Positions 22,569-33,718 of a stretch of DNA of 64,000 nucleotides are shown piece by piece. A program made the position numbers and the translations under genes. A model generated the notes under the pieces. That model searched no databases. It saw only the letters and a program-made list of their open reading frames with translations, and had not been told where the DNA came from. Within the stretch, counting starts at the first letter, position 1, and every line of letters begins with the position of its first letter. Source of the DNA: Limonium bicolor (Eukaryota; Streptophyta; Magnoliopsida; Caryophyllales; Plumbaginaceae); the NCBI GenBank assembly GCA_023374045.1, contig CM041778.1, forward strand, positions 366,084,831 through 366,148,830, read 5' to 3'.

Positions 22569-24029
22569 TTAAACTGTTACCTGCTCGAAAAGCTGAGGAT
22601 ACTTCTCCTTCATCTCCTCTTCGACCTCCCACATTGCTTCCTCAGTCCCATGATTCGACCACAACACCTTGACCATTCGGGTGGACTTCGATCGGGTCTC
22701 TCTAGTCTTGGTGTCCAATACTTTAATGGGGTACTCCTTGTACGACAGGTTCTGCTCCAATTCCAGCACCTCAGGCTGTAGAACGTGGGACAGGTCGGGG
22801 ACATAACGCTTCAACTGAGAGACATGGAAAACATTATGGACTCTCTCCAATTCACCAAGTAGTGCCAACCTGTAGGCCACCTCCCCAATTCTTTCTAGGA
22901 CCTCATAATGACCCACGAATTTGGGGCTCAATTTCCCCTTCTTCCCGAACCTGGTTACCCCTCTCACAGGAGACACCTTCAGGAAGACTCTATCTCCAAC
23001 CTCGAATTCAACCGGTCTCCTCTTTAAGTCTACGTAGGACTTCTGCCTGTCCTGGGCTGCTTTCATTCGGCCCTAGATGATTCGAACTTGCTCCATTGTC
23101 TCTTCTATTAGCTGGGGTCCCAATATCACTGTCTCGCTGATGTCACTCCAACATAAAGGGGTTCTGCATTTCCTCCCATATAAAGCCTCGTAGGGAGCCA
23201 TCTTAATGCTGGCATGGTAGCTGTTATTATATGAGAACTCCACCAGATGAAGTTTGTCTGCCCAAGTTCCCTGGAAGTCCATAACGCATGCCCGAAGCAT
23301 GTCTTCTAAGGTCTGGATATTCCTCTCTGTCTGACCATCCATAGCTCGGTGAAAAGCAGTGCTCAACTTCAACTTAGTACCCATGGCCTTCTGAAACTGC
23401 TGCCAGAAATGAGCTAAGAATCTCGAGTCTCGATCAGATACTATCGTCTGTGGCACGCCATGGTATCTGACCACATACTTAATATATGCATCCACTAGCT
23501 GACTCATAGACCAAGTGCACTTCATAGGTATGAATCGAGCAGACTTGGTGAGTCAATCCACGATCACCCATATCTGGTTGACTCCACCCTTCGCCGGTGG
23601 TAGCCTAACCACAAAATCCATAGAAATAGAGTCTCACTTCCACTTGGGTACCTCCAAAGGCTGCAACAATCCTCCCATCCTCTTATGTTCGAACTTCACC
23701 TTCTGGCAAGTGAGGCATCTAGACACGAACTCTGCTACCTCCCGCTTCATTTTCGGCCACCAGAACAACTTCTTCAAGTCCTTATACAGCTTGTCTCCAC
23801 CTGGGTGGACTGAATACGGAGTATTATGAGCCTCCTTCATCAGTCTCTCCTTCACATCCGTACAACCCTGAGGAACGCACCAACGGCCTCTGAATCTAAG
23901 ACTGTCGTCAACGTGGATTTCGAACCCTTCTGCCTTACCCTCCTTCAGCTTCTCTCTGACTCGCTCCAACTTAACATCGCCAGGCTTCCCTTTGAGTATC
24001 TCTCCATAAATGTCGGAGGAGATACTCAT
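22569..24029 (-). pseudogene. Gypsy integrase with GPY/F module and chromodomain
   Basis: Order on the minus strand: HHCC zinc-binding region (HxxxxxxSVHPGG ... CLTCQ, in 23634-24029), catalytic core with the first Asp in SMDF, second in IVSDRDSRF and Glu in DGQTERNIQTLEDML, then a GPY/F-like module (KFVGHYEVLERIGEVAYRLAL, written here with its end trimmed in function only). A C-terminal chromodomain follows (about 22570-22730) with aromatic positions in VKVLWSNH and AMWEVEEEM. In-frame TGA stops occur after VPKWK and in VIVD*LTKS; another lies before GRMKAAQ. Chromodomains steer insertion to heterochromatin in this lineage. Confidence 0.88.
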
Positions 24030-24557
24030 CTAAAACAGTCTCACCTCTCGCTCCACGCCTCCAGGCTCCATCACCTCCAAGTCCAATCTCTGGAAGTCAC
24101 GAACCAGTTCATCTGGAAGGACCCACATGGAGTTCACCGAATGACTCTTCTTCCTGCTTAATGCATCTGCCACCAAGTTGGACTTCCCTTCGAGATATAA
24201 AATCTCCAGGTCATAATCCTTAATCAGCTCCAACCACCTCCTCTGCCTCATATTCAATTCCTTTTGGGTGAAAATGTATTTGAGGCTTTTGTGGTCGGTG
24301 TAGATCTTACACGAGACGCCATAGAGGTAGTGTCTCTAGATCTTGAGTGCAAAAACCACGGCTGCCAACTCCAAGTCATGGGTCGGATATCTGGTCTCAT
24401 ACTCTTTCAATTGTCTCGACGAATAGGCTATAACTTTCCCCTTCTGCATCAGGACACATCCTAGGCCATACTTGGAAGCGTCGCTGAATACTTCGAACCC
24501 ATCTGTCCCTGAAGGCAAAGTTAGAACTGGGGTTGTGGTCAATCTCTCTTTCAGCAT
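24030..24557 (-). pseudogene. Gypsy RNase H domain
   Basis: Contains [18 protein letters not shown], the Gypsy RNase H start with its first catalytic Asp, [11 protein letters not shown] and the [18 protein letters not shown] segment with catalytic Glu. It ends with [16 protein letters not shown], the typical DALSR end. A stop after FALKI interrupts the frame before the [12 protein letters not shown] segment. Confidence 0.88.
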
Positions 24558-25420
24558 CTAGAATGCCTTCTCGCAGTCGTCATCCCACTGGAATTTGATC
24601 ACCTTCTTCATAAGGTTGGTGAGAGGCCTCGCTATCTTCGAAAAGTCTTTCACGAAGTGTCTATAATACCCTGCCAAGCCCAGAAAGCTTCGCACTTTAG
24701 TCAAATTGTTGGGCCTTGGCCACTCCTTTACAGCTTGAATCTTCGACGGGTCTACTGAGATGCCTTCCCTGGTGATGACGTGGCCCAGAAATGTCACTCG
24801 GTCTAACCAGAAGTCACACTTGGATAGCTTCGCGTACAACTGCTGCTCTCTCAGTGTCTGCAATACTAATCTCAAGTGCTCCTCATGCCCCCGCTCGTCC
24901 TTGGAATATATAAGAATGTCATCTATGAAAACCACCACGAACCGATCCAAGTAAGGGTGGAAGATGCGGTTCATGAGGTCCATAAAGACAGCTGGGGCAT
25001 TAGTCAGTCCAAAGGGCATCACCAGAACTCGAAGTGCCCATATCTGGTCCTGAAAGCTGTCTTCGGGATATCTCTCTCTGCCACTCTGAGCTGATGGTAA
25101 CCCGACCTCAAATCAATCTTCGAGAAGATTCCCGCCCCTTGCAGCTGGTAAAAAAGGTCGTCTATCCTCGGTAAGGGGTATCTATTCTTCTCCGTGATCT
25201 GGTTCAGCTCCCTGTAGTCGATGCATAGCCTCATACTCCCGTCTTTCTTCTTCACGAATAGGACCGGGGCTCCCGAAGGCGATACACTCGGGCGAATGTA
25301 TCCCTTATCCAAAAGATCCTCCAACTGGGTCTTCAATTCCTTCAACTCTGAGGGTGCCATCCGGTAAGGGGCTTTCGAGATTGGCGCTGAGCCTAGCACT
25401 AGGTCGATGCTGAATTCCAC
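24558..25420 (-). pseudogene. Gypsy reverse transcriptase
   Basis: Shows the RT blocks in order: [67 protein letters not shown] with the catalytic FIDD form of YxDD, and [11 protein letters not shown] single-base deletion between GHFEF and MPFGLTNAP (about 25025) puts the two halves in different frames. The active-site Asp residues are preserved. Confidence 0.92.
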
Positions 25421-26013
25421 CTATCGGTCTGGCGGCATACCTGAAATCTTATCTGGGAACACATCTGGGAATTCGCTTACTACTCGGATCTCCTCCCTCT
25501 TATCTGACTCCCGGCTCAGGTCTTGGACGTAGCAAAGATATGCTTGTTGTCCCTTCTTTACTTGGGAGAGAATTGTCATTGCTGAGACAATCTTCACTCC
25601 GGGCTTCTCCTCCACATTCCTGTATGAGACTCTCCGTCCCGACGGTCCTCTGAGAATGATCTGCTGCTCACTACAGTCTATTCTTCCGTGTATTTGCTCA
25701 GCCAATCCATCCCCATGATTATGTCGAAGTCGGTCAAGGCAAATTGGATCAAGTCCACTACAGAATTTTCTCCTTTGATGTCTATACTCACGTCTTTCAT
25801 CACATTCTTACAAGTAATTACCCTTCCTGATGGTATAGATACGGCTATAGGAGAAGTCTCACAAATCTTTATTCCCAATTTCCCCACTAGACTATCAGAT
25901 ATAAATGAATAAGTAGCCCCAGTATCAAAAAGAATACGCGCAGGAGTACCAAGAACAGTGAAGGTACCTGCCAGCACGTCTGCCTCGGCCTCAGCTTCGG
26001 CCCGACTCATCAC
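25421..26013 (-). pseudogene. Gypsy aspartic protease and linker
   Basis: ARILFDTGATYSFIS contains the DTG(A) active site of retroviral-type aspartic proteases; LTDFDIIMGMDWLSKY is the conserved C-terminal flap/linker motif of plant chromoviruses. The downstream frame (25421-25705) with FPDVFPDKISGMPPDR is the linker to RT. A frame break lies between them. Confidence 0.88.
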
Positions 26014-26059
26014 ATTGATCTTCCCTGGGGCTCGCTGCTGGTTGCCGCGGTACTCCCCT

Positions 26060-27161
26060 TGGCCTCTAGTACCACCATTTCCGCCTCTCCGCTACCACGC
26101 TGAGGAGCATCCCCGCGCTGATTCTGATTCGGACCCTTGCTCTGCTGGTCGGGCTGCCTGAAAGAACGGTCGCCGCTGTGACCTCTCTGCTAACCGCCAC
26201 CCTGAGGGCTCTGGAAACACTCGAATAGTCGATGCCCCCGCCTTCCACAGTGAAAGCAGGTGACCAAGTTCCCCTCGCAATCCTTCCCTGGGTGATCTTT
26301 GTTGCACCTCTTACAGTAAAAGTACCTCTCCTGCCTGAGCTCTCCCCTCTGAGACTGGTGCTGGGACTAGTCACCTCGCCTCTAATCACCTCTCTGGTCT
26401 CCCCCATATCTCGGCCTCCCGTCTCTACAGTCCGAGTGAGGCTTCCACCTCTTCTCCGGCTGATGTCTGTGGGACTGGTCCACTCGTCCCCTGGGCTCAT
26501 CTCCTCCCTCTATCTTCCTCTTATTGCCAGCCAGGACCTCTTTCCTCTTCTGCTGCACCCTGTACAGGTTAGCAGCCTTCCCGTACGTATTTTGGAGCGT
26601 CGGGATAGTCAGCATGCTTAGAGCCTCTTGCAAACTCCAGTTCAGCCCTCCCACAAATCTCTGCACCTTCGACGCCTCATCGGGGACCATCGTAGGCGCA
26701 AACCTAGCCAGCTCTAGGAACTTTGAATGGTACTCCTTGACGTTCAATGACAACTGCTTGAGTTCTGAGAACTCCAAGTATTTCTGCATCCTGACATGCT
26801 CTGGATAGAAGCGCCTCCTCATGGCTTCCTTTAGGCCATCCCAGCCGAAGTCAGGTCCAGCTAGTAGCACATCTCTATTGGCGGACCACCAGATGTATGC
26901 CTCACTCTTAAAGTAGTAGACCGTTGCATTCACCCTTGGATCAGCTGGGCAATTGACTGCTTCAAAAATCTTGTCAAACTCCCTAATCCAGTCCTCGAGT
27001 AGCACCGGGTCCTCCTCCCCCTTGAAGGTTGTGGGCTTCAGATGGGCAATCCTCTTAGTATAATCCTCCGGCACGTTATCTCTCTACGCCTGCCTCTGGA
27101 CTATCTGTCGCAGGTTGAGAGCCAACTCCTGCAACTGTCTCATGGGGTCGTTGGCTGCCAT
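26060..27161 (-). pseudogene. Gypsy gag with two zinc knuckles
   Basis: The probable start is ATG at 27159-27161 (MAANDPMRQLQEL). A TAG stop at the end of QIVQRQA precedes the main capsid region (26382-27074), which has AYIWWSANRD, LKEAMRRRFYPEHV and MQKYLEFSELKQ, the Retrotrans_gag pattern. Beyond two more stops the frame encodes two CCHC knuckles, CKRCNKDHPGKDC and CFHCGRRGHRLFEC. Nucleocapsid and capsid are therefore recognisable but not in one open frame. Confidence 0.88.
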
Positions 27162-27536
27162 CTGAGTTCTACGACTCCTGCTTCTTGTGTGATATGGGAA
27201 ACTCAGTCTGTCAGCCAGTCCTGCACTCCCTAGAGCTCTAAGCGAACTCCTGACCATAACTACTAAGTAATGTAAGCAACATCCACCCATATCCCCAAGT
27301 ATAAAGTCTCTACCCCATATTAGGAGCAAGCACATCTAACATCTCCAATACTAGTACGCGATACTCATCCAGTTATGCTAACATCATCACCAATATAATA
27401 ACACACAAACAGAGAATGAATTTCAGTATCCATACAGTATAATACTACACACACAAAATCGCAGGCACTGTAATTCCCCAAAGCGGCTTACCCCATATTT
27501 TAATTCCTTTTTAATCCAAATTTTATCTTATTTACC

Positions 27537-27555
27537 AAACCTGGCTCTGATTCCA
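27537..27555 (-). other. Primer-binding site (tRNA-iMet)
   Basis: On the minus strand TGGAATCAGAGCCAGGTTT differs by one base from the plant initiator-methionine tRNA complement TGGTATCAGAGCCAGGTTT. It lies 3 bp inside the 5' LTR. Confidence 0.92.
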
Positions 27556-27558
27556 CCT

Positions 27559-30049
27559 TGTAACACCCTGTATTTTGCCTTAAAACATAGGTTATTAAAT
27601 TACAAAACTAACGGCGCAAACGGCTTCGAAAACGGACTCCAAACGAGTCTTAAAAATGCAAATAAAGCTTGGTTCGAACTTGTGTCCGGACATGGAAGGT
27701 TCGGACACAAGCCGAGAAAACTAAACCGCGGAAATCCAATAGTCTGAACTTGTGTCCGGACTTTGAAGTTCGGACACAAGGCGAGTTCAAAAAGTCCAAA
27801 AATCCTTTACGCGCGTCCGAACGTTGGTCCGAGCTTGCAAGTTCGGACACAAGTCGAGACTTGCAAGTCGACCCCGTCCTCGCATGCTGTCCGAACGTTG
27901 ATGTTCGGCCAGAAGTTCGGACACGACAAAACAGAGAAAAATCACTTGAACTCTCGAGGCCTGTCCGAACATGGATGTCCGGACGGACATTCGGACAGGT
28001 CCTGAAATGCACTTTAAAGTGCCGAAACAGAGTAGAACCAACAAACAATCTAACACAAAAAGGTTATAAATGACAGAAACTCATTTCAACTAGTTTATTC
28101 CAAAATTCAAGGTTAACAACTCACTCTAACAATGTTTAATCATAACCACAATCTCTAGAAGAGCTAAACGAAATTAATCCATCTGAAAAGTTAACAAAAG
28201 CAGCGGAATTGCAAAATCCAAATGGGCGTTACCGCCACACTCTAACAAAGAGTGCTCAGGCTCTAAACCACCAATCCAAAAGACCCAAAACATTTCCAAG
28301 TTGCAAAACAATATAATCCCGAAACACAACTCAACTCAAAAACATACGAAGAGTTTATCCAGTCATCCTAAGCTATGTGATAGCGTGTCCCAATCCCCAA
28401 CTCAGCCATGAGTACCTGCGATCATAAAACAACAATAGAAAACACGAAGGAATCACACAAATCAGCGAAACTGAGTAAACATTGCCTCAACTTGTAAAAT
28501 ACATTTTGAAACTCATTTTACATTTGCAAAACATCAACTCACACCATAACGTTAACTAATTTCACCAACTCCAAATCACCATTAGCAAAACATTTCGGGG
28601 GAGAACTTTCAAAGAATCAGATTAATTGGTATACACAGACGACACCCAATTAGGGGTCGCAACAAATAGAATCCCCCCTCACTCTACGTCTTTAAGTGTG
28701 CACACCCCCCAGAAGGTAACTTATGACCCAAAGGAGTAGATCATTAGAGCATAACTGCAAGTAATGTTTGCAGACAAAAATAATAAGAATATCCATGAGG
28801 TACATAGTACCAATAGTTCCACGGAGTGCCAATAAGGCACCAACAATATACACGGAGCACCAAGAGGTACCAACAATCCCAATAACCAATTCAAAGAAAG
28901 TCTCCCAAAACATTTATTCAAACCCTTTTTCAAAACATCTCACCAGAGTACACAAGGGAAATAATTCCCGAACTTCCACAATATCAGAAACCACAGTAAT
29001 TCCAATACATCGATATTTCGCAAAACACAGAGGTAGAGAATGTTGAGCACAACATTTACTTGGATACGCTCACAGCCACAGAATCACTCAGCAAGATCAG
29101 TAGTAGCGTCCGTCAGGGAATTCGGTGTCTAGAATTGTAAGTAGAAGCATAATCAGAAACTACTCGAATACTAACGAATTAATTATCAAACCTTACCAAT
29201 TGATTCCCCTTACCCTTCTACCTGATCCGGCACCAGAGGAGCAGCCTAACGACGATGGGAAAACAAGGGTGTGAATTTAAGAGAGGTTTAGAGCTTGAGG
29301 AAAGAAAGGAGCATGATAGTAGTGCGTTGAAGGAGATGCCGATCGTGATACTGATCGTGCAGTTAAATAGGGAATAAATAGAATAATAAGGATAGTTTAT
29401 AATAATTAATTTAATAAGTAAAGCTAGTGATCAGCATCCAAAATAATTTTGAAGATGAATTAATAATTACTACAACAATAACAACTTGAAAGTTGAGTAA
29501 TTGAGAAACGTTAAAACGTTGGAAGGGTCTAGATTCCTGAGTTAGAAAATAAGTAGATATTATTTAGTTAAAGTAAAAATAGGAGAAAGGCTAGCTGGTT
29601 GTTAGTAAAGGATGAGAAAGATTGTTTAAAATAAATAAATAAATAGAAGCTGAATAAATAAGTTAGGAGATAGTTGAGAGCCAAGGATAACGGAGAGTGC
29701 ATTTATTGTTTAATATAATTTAGGAAGAGGAAGATATTTTAGGAAGAAGTAAAATTTAACTTGTATTCTTGGATGTAACAAATAACAACGAAAACGATAC
29801 TACTAATGCTTATTAATTATTGGTAGCAAAATCTGATTTGACTCTCAAAACCAGGAGTATACTCATATAATGTCGGTGGAAATAAAGGAGTTTAAGTTGT
29901 TGTAATTGTTTTGAGAATAAGATGAATATATATATATATAGCTCCTCTGGGCCTCCATCAATATCATTCCCGACTATCTATATTATAGAGTCACGTTCAC
30001 CCCCACTATGTGTTAATTTAATCCTGTGCCACAATTTACGGGTATTTCA
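27559..30049 (-). repeat. 5' LTR of the Gypsy element
   Basis: 2,491 bp, TG...CA ends on the element's strand, followed by the primer-binding site. Nearly identical to the 3' LTR. The rightmost bases GGGTATTTCA are followed by the duplicated target ATATT. Confidence 0.95.
27671..28000. repeat. Hairpin array D in the 5' LTR: five units
   Basis: Same five units as in the 3' LTR array. Scattered differences occur inside arms: the first unit's right arm is GGTTCGGACAC here but GGTTTGGTCAC in the other LTR, so this copy keeps better pairing there, while its left arm has GGTTCGAAC instead of GGTCCGAAC. Confidence 0.88.
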
Positions 30050-30054
30050 ATATT

Positions 30055-31172
30055 TCAAATACTTAAAAACCAGTCACTACTACTTAAAATACACATAAGT
30101 AAGAGTACACCACACCACAACATAATTGGACCTACAAATCCAATATTACATAGCCATATACAAGACATATTTTGGAAAACCCTAAAGGTGACTTGCCAAC
30201 TTAATCGAGTCAACAAGTACTCTTCTCGTACTCAAACATAATTCAGTTCCAAGCAGTCGAGTCTTTCATATGGCGTAAGAGCATCTCTCGCTTCTTGTCA
30301 TCAACAACAAAGACGCGAACAAGAACTCCTTACTATCAAAGTTGACCTTTGAAACTATAGAGGCGATCCATAGCCACTGTAATGGATGTTAGTTCTTTAA
30401 CAACCTTCTTAGCCCTACTGTTTCCCTTATGTTCCTCATTAGTGCAATCGTGTCCTGCTCCTCTTGTTGGTTATTTTAATGGTCTCATCAATGCTCTTTA
30501 GTAGTAGCGTCGTCTCATCGTACTGACGTATCCTCCTAATCTTTTTGCAACCACCCAAGTCCTCAGAAGAAGAACCTCTCTTCCCTAGCAATGAGAATTT
30601 ACTTGGGCAAAGAGTGAACTTAGATGTCATAACCATTCTGGTGGTGGGTGTTACGTCATCCGGAAATGTATCCCTCGTTTATGGTTGGTGTAGGTGTTGA
30701 ACCCTAGCTCATCTTGTCCCAAACCTGTAGCATATCCTAATTCTTCCACCCTCAAATTCATGTCGACGATGCAGTTCACATTAGAAGACTGGTCTCTAGG
30801 GTTGATATCATTTATCTGTGGTATGTACCCTGACATATCTCGGTCGGACATAGCATATCTCGAGGTCGAGAACTTTAAGGTTCCACACGGTACATCATAC
30901 CAAACACAGTATGCTTGTTATTCTCCATCTTCTTTGTGAAACCATATGTTTTGAACTGACTAAATTTCTTGTTATATTGCATAAACAGAACTAGCACAAC
31001 TATTTTATATTATGCTAGTTGTTTAACATATTACGTATTGATACAAGTACTAACCTGAAGTTTTGCCTCTCACTATTCATCCGGTGCATCTATAGTACTT
31101 AACTGATGCTCCCACCCTAGATCAAACAACTCACCCCTCATCTGAAGCCATAAATGCCAATATCGTTTCAAC
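30055..31172. other. Decayed repeat stretch, possible LINE ORF1 remnant
   Basis: Minus-strand frames at 30439-30636 (FSLLGKRGSSSEDL, KKIRRIRQYDE) and 30651-30851 vaguely resemble the basic tail of LINE ORF1 proteins, but no domain is certain. No host gene features seen. Confidence 0.25.
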
Positions 31173-31432
31173 CAGTCGTAGATGAAGAGGGAGCAATCAG
31201 AGTGGATGAGCCTATTAAGAGTATGTCGTCAACATAGACCAAAACATACACAATGTTAGTTCCTTGGTTGTAGATGAAGAGGGAGCAATCAGACTGAGAG
31301 ATAGTGAACCTCAAATCCACAAGAGGCTGACTAAGTTTAGCATACCAGGCACGGGGATTGCTTCAATCCATATAGAGACCTTTGAAGTTTACAAACATGA
31401 TTGGGTAGATATGGATCTTGTGATGGTACTAA
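31173..31432 (-). pseudogene. Copia reverse transcriptase fragment
   Basis: Minus-strand translation gives RAWYAKLSQPL, then SDCSLFIYNQGTNIVYVL and YVDDILLIGSST, the catalytic YVDD block of Copia RT. A 23-bp direct repeat (31177-31199 and 31270-31292, starting GTAGATGAAGAGG) lies inside. The fragment stops at the CACTA terminus at 31433. Confidence 0.75.
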
Positions 31433-33133
31433 CACTAGTAGAAAAAAACTTTTATACCACGGTTATTTTGCTCAAAAACCACGGTTGAAATCCGTGGTAT
31501 ATACTCCTGTCGCATATAGGAAAGCTGAGTATAAATGGCAGTTCAAAATCGTCGTTTTAAATATGATCTAAAAACCACGGTTCCGGAACCGTCATTTAAA
31601 AGCTTCATTTGCGCGGATGTTTCCAACTTTATATGACGGTTATACACGAAACCGTGGTTTATAATCTTCAAAAAAATATTTACTGACTATAAATGACAGT
31701 TGCACCAATAACCGTCATTTATAGTCTGTGAATTTTTTTTATTCCCAGCGTTCAATCTCGTGTGCGACAGATAGCTAATCATTGATTTTTAATCGACAGA
31801 TGTATGCGCCTTGTTTGTGAATTATGGTTGCAATATCAAGAGTCAAGAAGAATGAAGAGGCACAGTATGTTCCCAGTTCGCCTGTGGGTTGCAAATATTA
31901 CCGCGAGGTTTGAAGAGAATGGATGAGACGCATAGAAATGTTGCTTGTTTGCCAGTTAGAGTTGCAAAAATTACCATGAGTGAAGATGAGGAAGAAACGC
32001 AGAGCATGTTCTTTGTTCGCCGGCGTGGGTTGCAAAATTATCGTGAAATATAGAGAATAAAGAAGAGGCACAAAGCTTGTTCCTTGTTGCCGGCGTGGGT
32101 TGCAAATTACCGTACAATCTAGAGAATGAGGGAGAGGCGCAGAGCATGTTCCTTGTTCGCCAGTTAAGATTGAAAAATTACCGTGAGTACTGAAGAGATC
32201 TGGGAGAGGCGCAAAGCAGTTCCTTGTTCACTAGTTTAGGGCTGCAAAAAATTATCATGTAAGCAGGGGCGGAGCCAGAAAAGTTTAGTTAGGGGGGCGA
32301 GATCTTTTTTAATAATATTAACTATTTTTTAAAATTAATTTTTAAATTAATATAAATTTTCAATATTTAAAATTATATTTTAAAATTCATATTAGTTATA
32401 TAGTTTGACATAAAAATTAAATTAATTGAAATATATAAATTAATTAATAAAAAAGTTTTTACCTTTTTTATTTCTTGTTTTAAAAAAAGGTATAAAGTAT
32501 AAGTTAATAGAACAATTGTTTTAAAATACTAGTTTTTTTCCTAAAAACATCATCTAAAAATTAGTTTGAGTAATTCTAATATTATTTTAATTTGCAAAAT
32601 CTATAATAAAAAACTAGAAGCACTTGTATGATGGATAGTAGGGGCACATGATTACTAAGACTAACATAATAATTAGTTTTACTTTAGACTGCTAAAATAA
32701 AAGCTTTTGAATTTTCATATCTACAATAGACTACAAATGATTTTTTATAATACAATTCTAGATTAAAAATTACATATTAAGAGAAATAAATTGATAATAG
32801 ATAGAATTTAGTGATACCATGATGTTATTTTACAAAATATTATGGGGGCGAACAAATATCTAATAATATAAATAAACTATACAACAAAAAAAGTTAAACT
32901 GATTTAAGCATGTACCCGAGGGAGTTGGGGGGGCCGAACACTCACCCGCCCCCTTATCTCCGCCCCTGCATGTAAGAAGATATAAGAAGAGAATAAAGAG
33001 AGACACGTACGTGTTTTTTCGTCAAAATTAAAATTCCCGCTTAGAGGCAGTTTAATTTCAACAAAAAAAACTTAGACTTTTAATGACGGTTCTGGGCATT
33101 TATAGTAAATGCCACTGACGGTTTGTAATAGTG
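31433..33133. mobile_element. CACTA (EnSpm) non-autonomous element, A/C subterminal family
   Basis: Left end CACTAGTAGAAAAAA; right end, read inward, CACTATTACAAACCGTCA. Subterminal repeats alternate ACCACGGTT and AACCGTCATTTA, as in the copy at 40949-42285. The core (about 31800-32260) is a degenerate tandem repeat (GCAAATTACCGTG, CTTGTTCGCC). The flanking triplets differ (TAA/GCT), so the right edge is less certain. A hAT MITE sits inside at 32264-32968. Confidence 0.7.
32264..32968. mobile_element. Non-autonomous hAT element (CAGGGGCGGAG family)
   Basis: Ends CAGGGGCGGAGCCAG and, read inward, CAGGGGCGGAGATAAG. The 8-bp duplication CATGTAAG is perfect (32256-32263 and 32969-32976). A/T-rich body with no ORF. 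Same family as 5193-5874, in the opposite orientation, and better preserved. Confidence 0.93.
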
Positions 33134-33718
33134 GCTATGTAATAGATTACCGAAAGCATACTATAAAACCTTCTTGAGCATACAAAACCTTCACCTATTA
33201 CAAATATAAGATCGATTACATATACTTACACATAGCCACTATTCCTTCACCTATTACAAATATAATTAAAATTCAAAATCATATCCGTAAATATAACAAC
33301 ATTTATAACTTTTGAACAACAGATTTTTGCAGTAGAGAATATTCGAAGGTAGCTAGTTTTTCAAAGGTAGCTTCAAACAAACTTCTAATTTATTATTACA
33401 TTTTCCAAGGGAAAGTTAATTTGTTCTTGGTAAGCATAGTAGGAAACTCTTGCAACATGCACAAACTCTTTTGAAGTTTAATTATGACAACGTACACTCA
33501 AAACATGCTTCAGCCAAAATAGAGATATACAAATCAATCTCGTTCAGGTCAGTAATTCTTTTGTGGGTAATATATTCAGTACTAACAACCACATAGCTCC
33601 ATCCAAATTAAGCCCTCATCTAGGTTTTCCATGCGAGGAAAGAAAATGCGCCGTTTCTGGGCACTAGATATTGGACCATATATAACACCACATAGTGAAA
33701 TTTCAACATACAATATAA
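33134..33718. other. Spacer and 3' region of the DUF538 gene
   Basis: A perfect 14-bp inverted pair, AATAGTGGCTATGT (33127-33140) and ACATAGCCACTATT (33231-33244), flanks two direct copies of CCTTCACCTATTACAAATAT. The part near 33600-33718 is probably the 3' untranslated region of the gene that follows. Confidence 0.4.

Larger units (their letters stand above)
19975..30049 (-). mobile_element. Complete Ty3/Gypsy chromovirus (Tekay/Del-like), minus strand
   Basis: A 10,075-bp element with two LTRs, a tRNA-iMet primer-binding site, a polypurine tract, gag, protease, RT, RNase H, integrase and a C-terminal chromodomain in Gypsy order. The target-site duplication ATATT is perfect (19970-19974 and 30050-30054). 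The LTRs differ at only a few dozen positions by eye, so insertion is relatively recent, but coding domains carry several in-frame stops and at least one frameshift. Most stops could have come from C to T or G to A changes, as expected from cytosine methylation. The chromodomain and long LTRs suggest the Tekay/Del clade; that assignment is inference. Confidence 0.93.
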
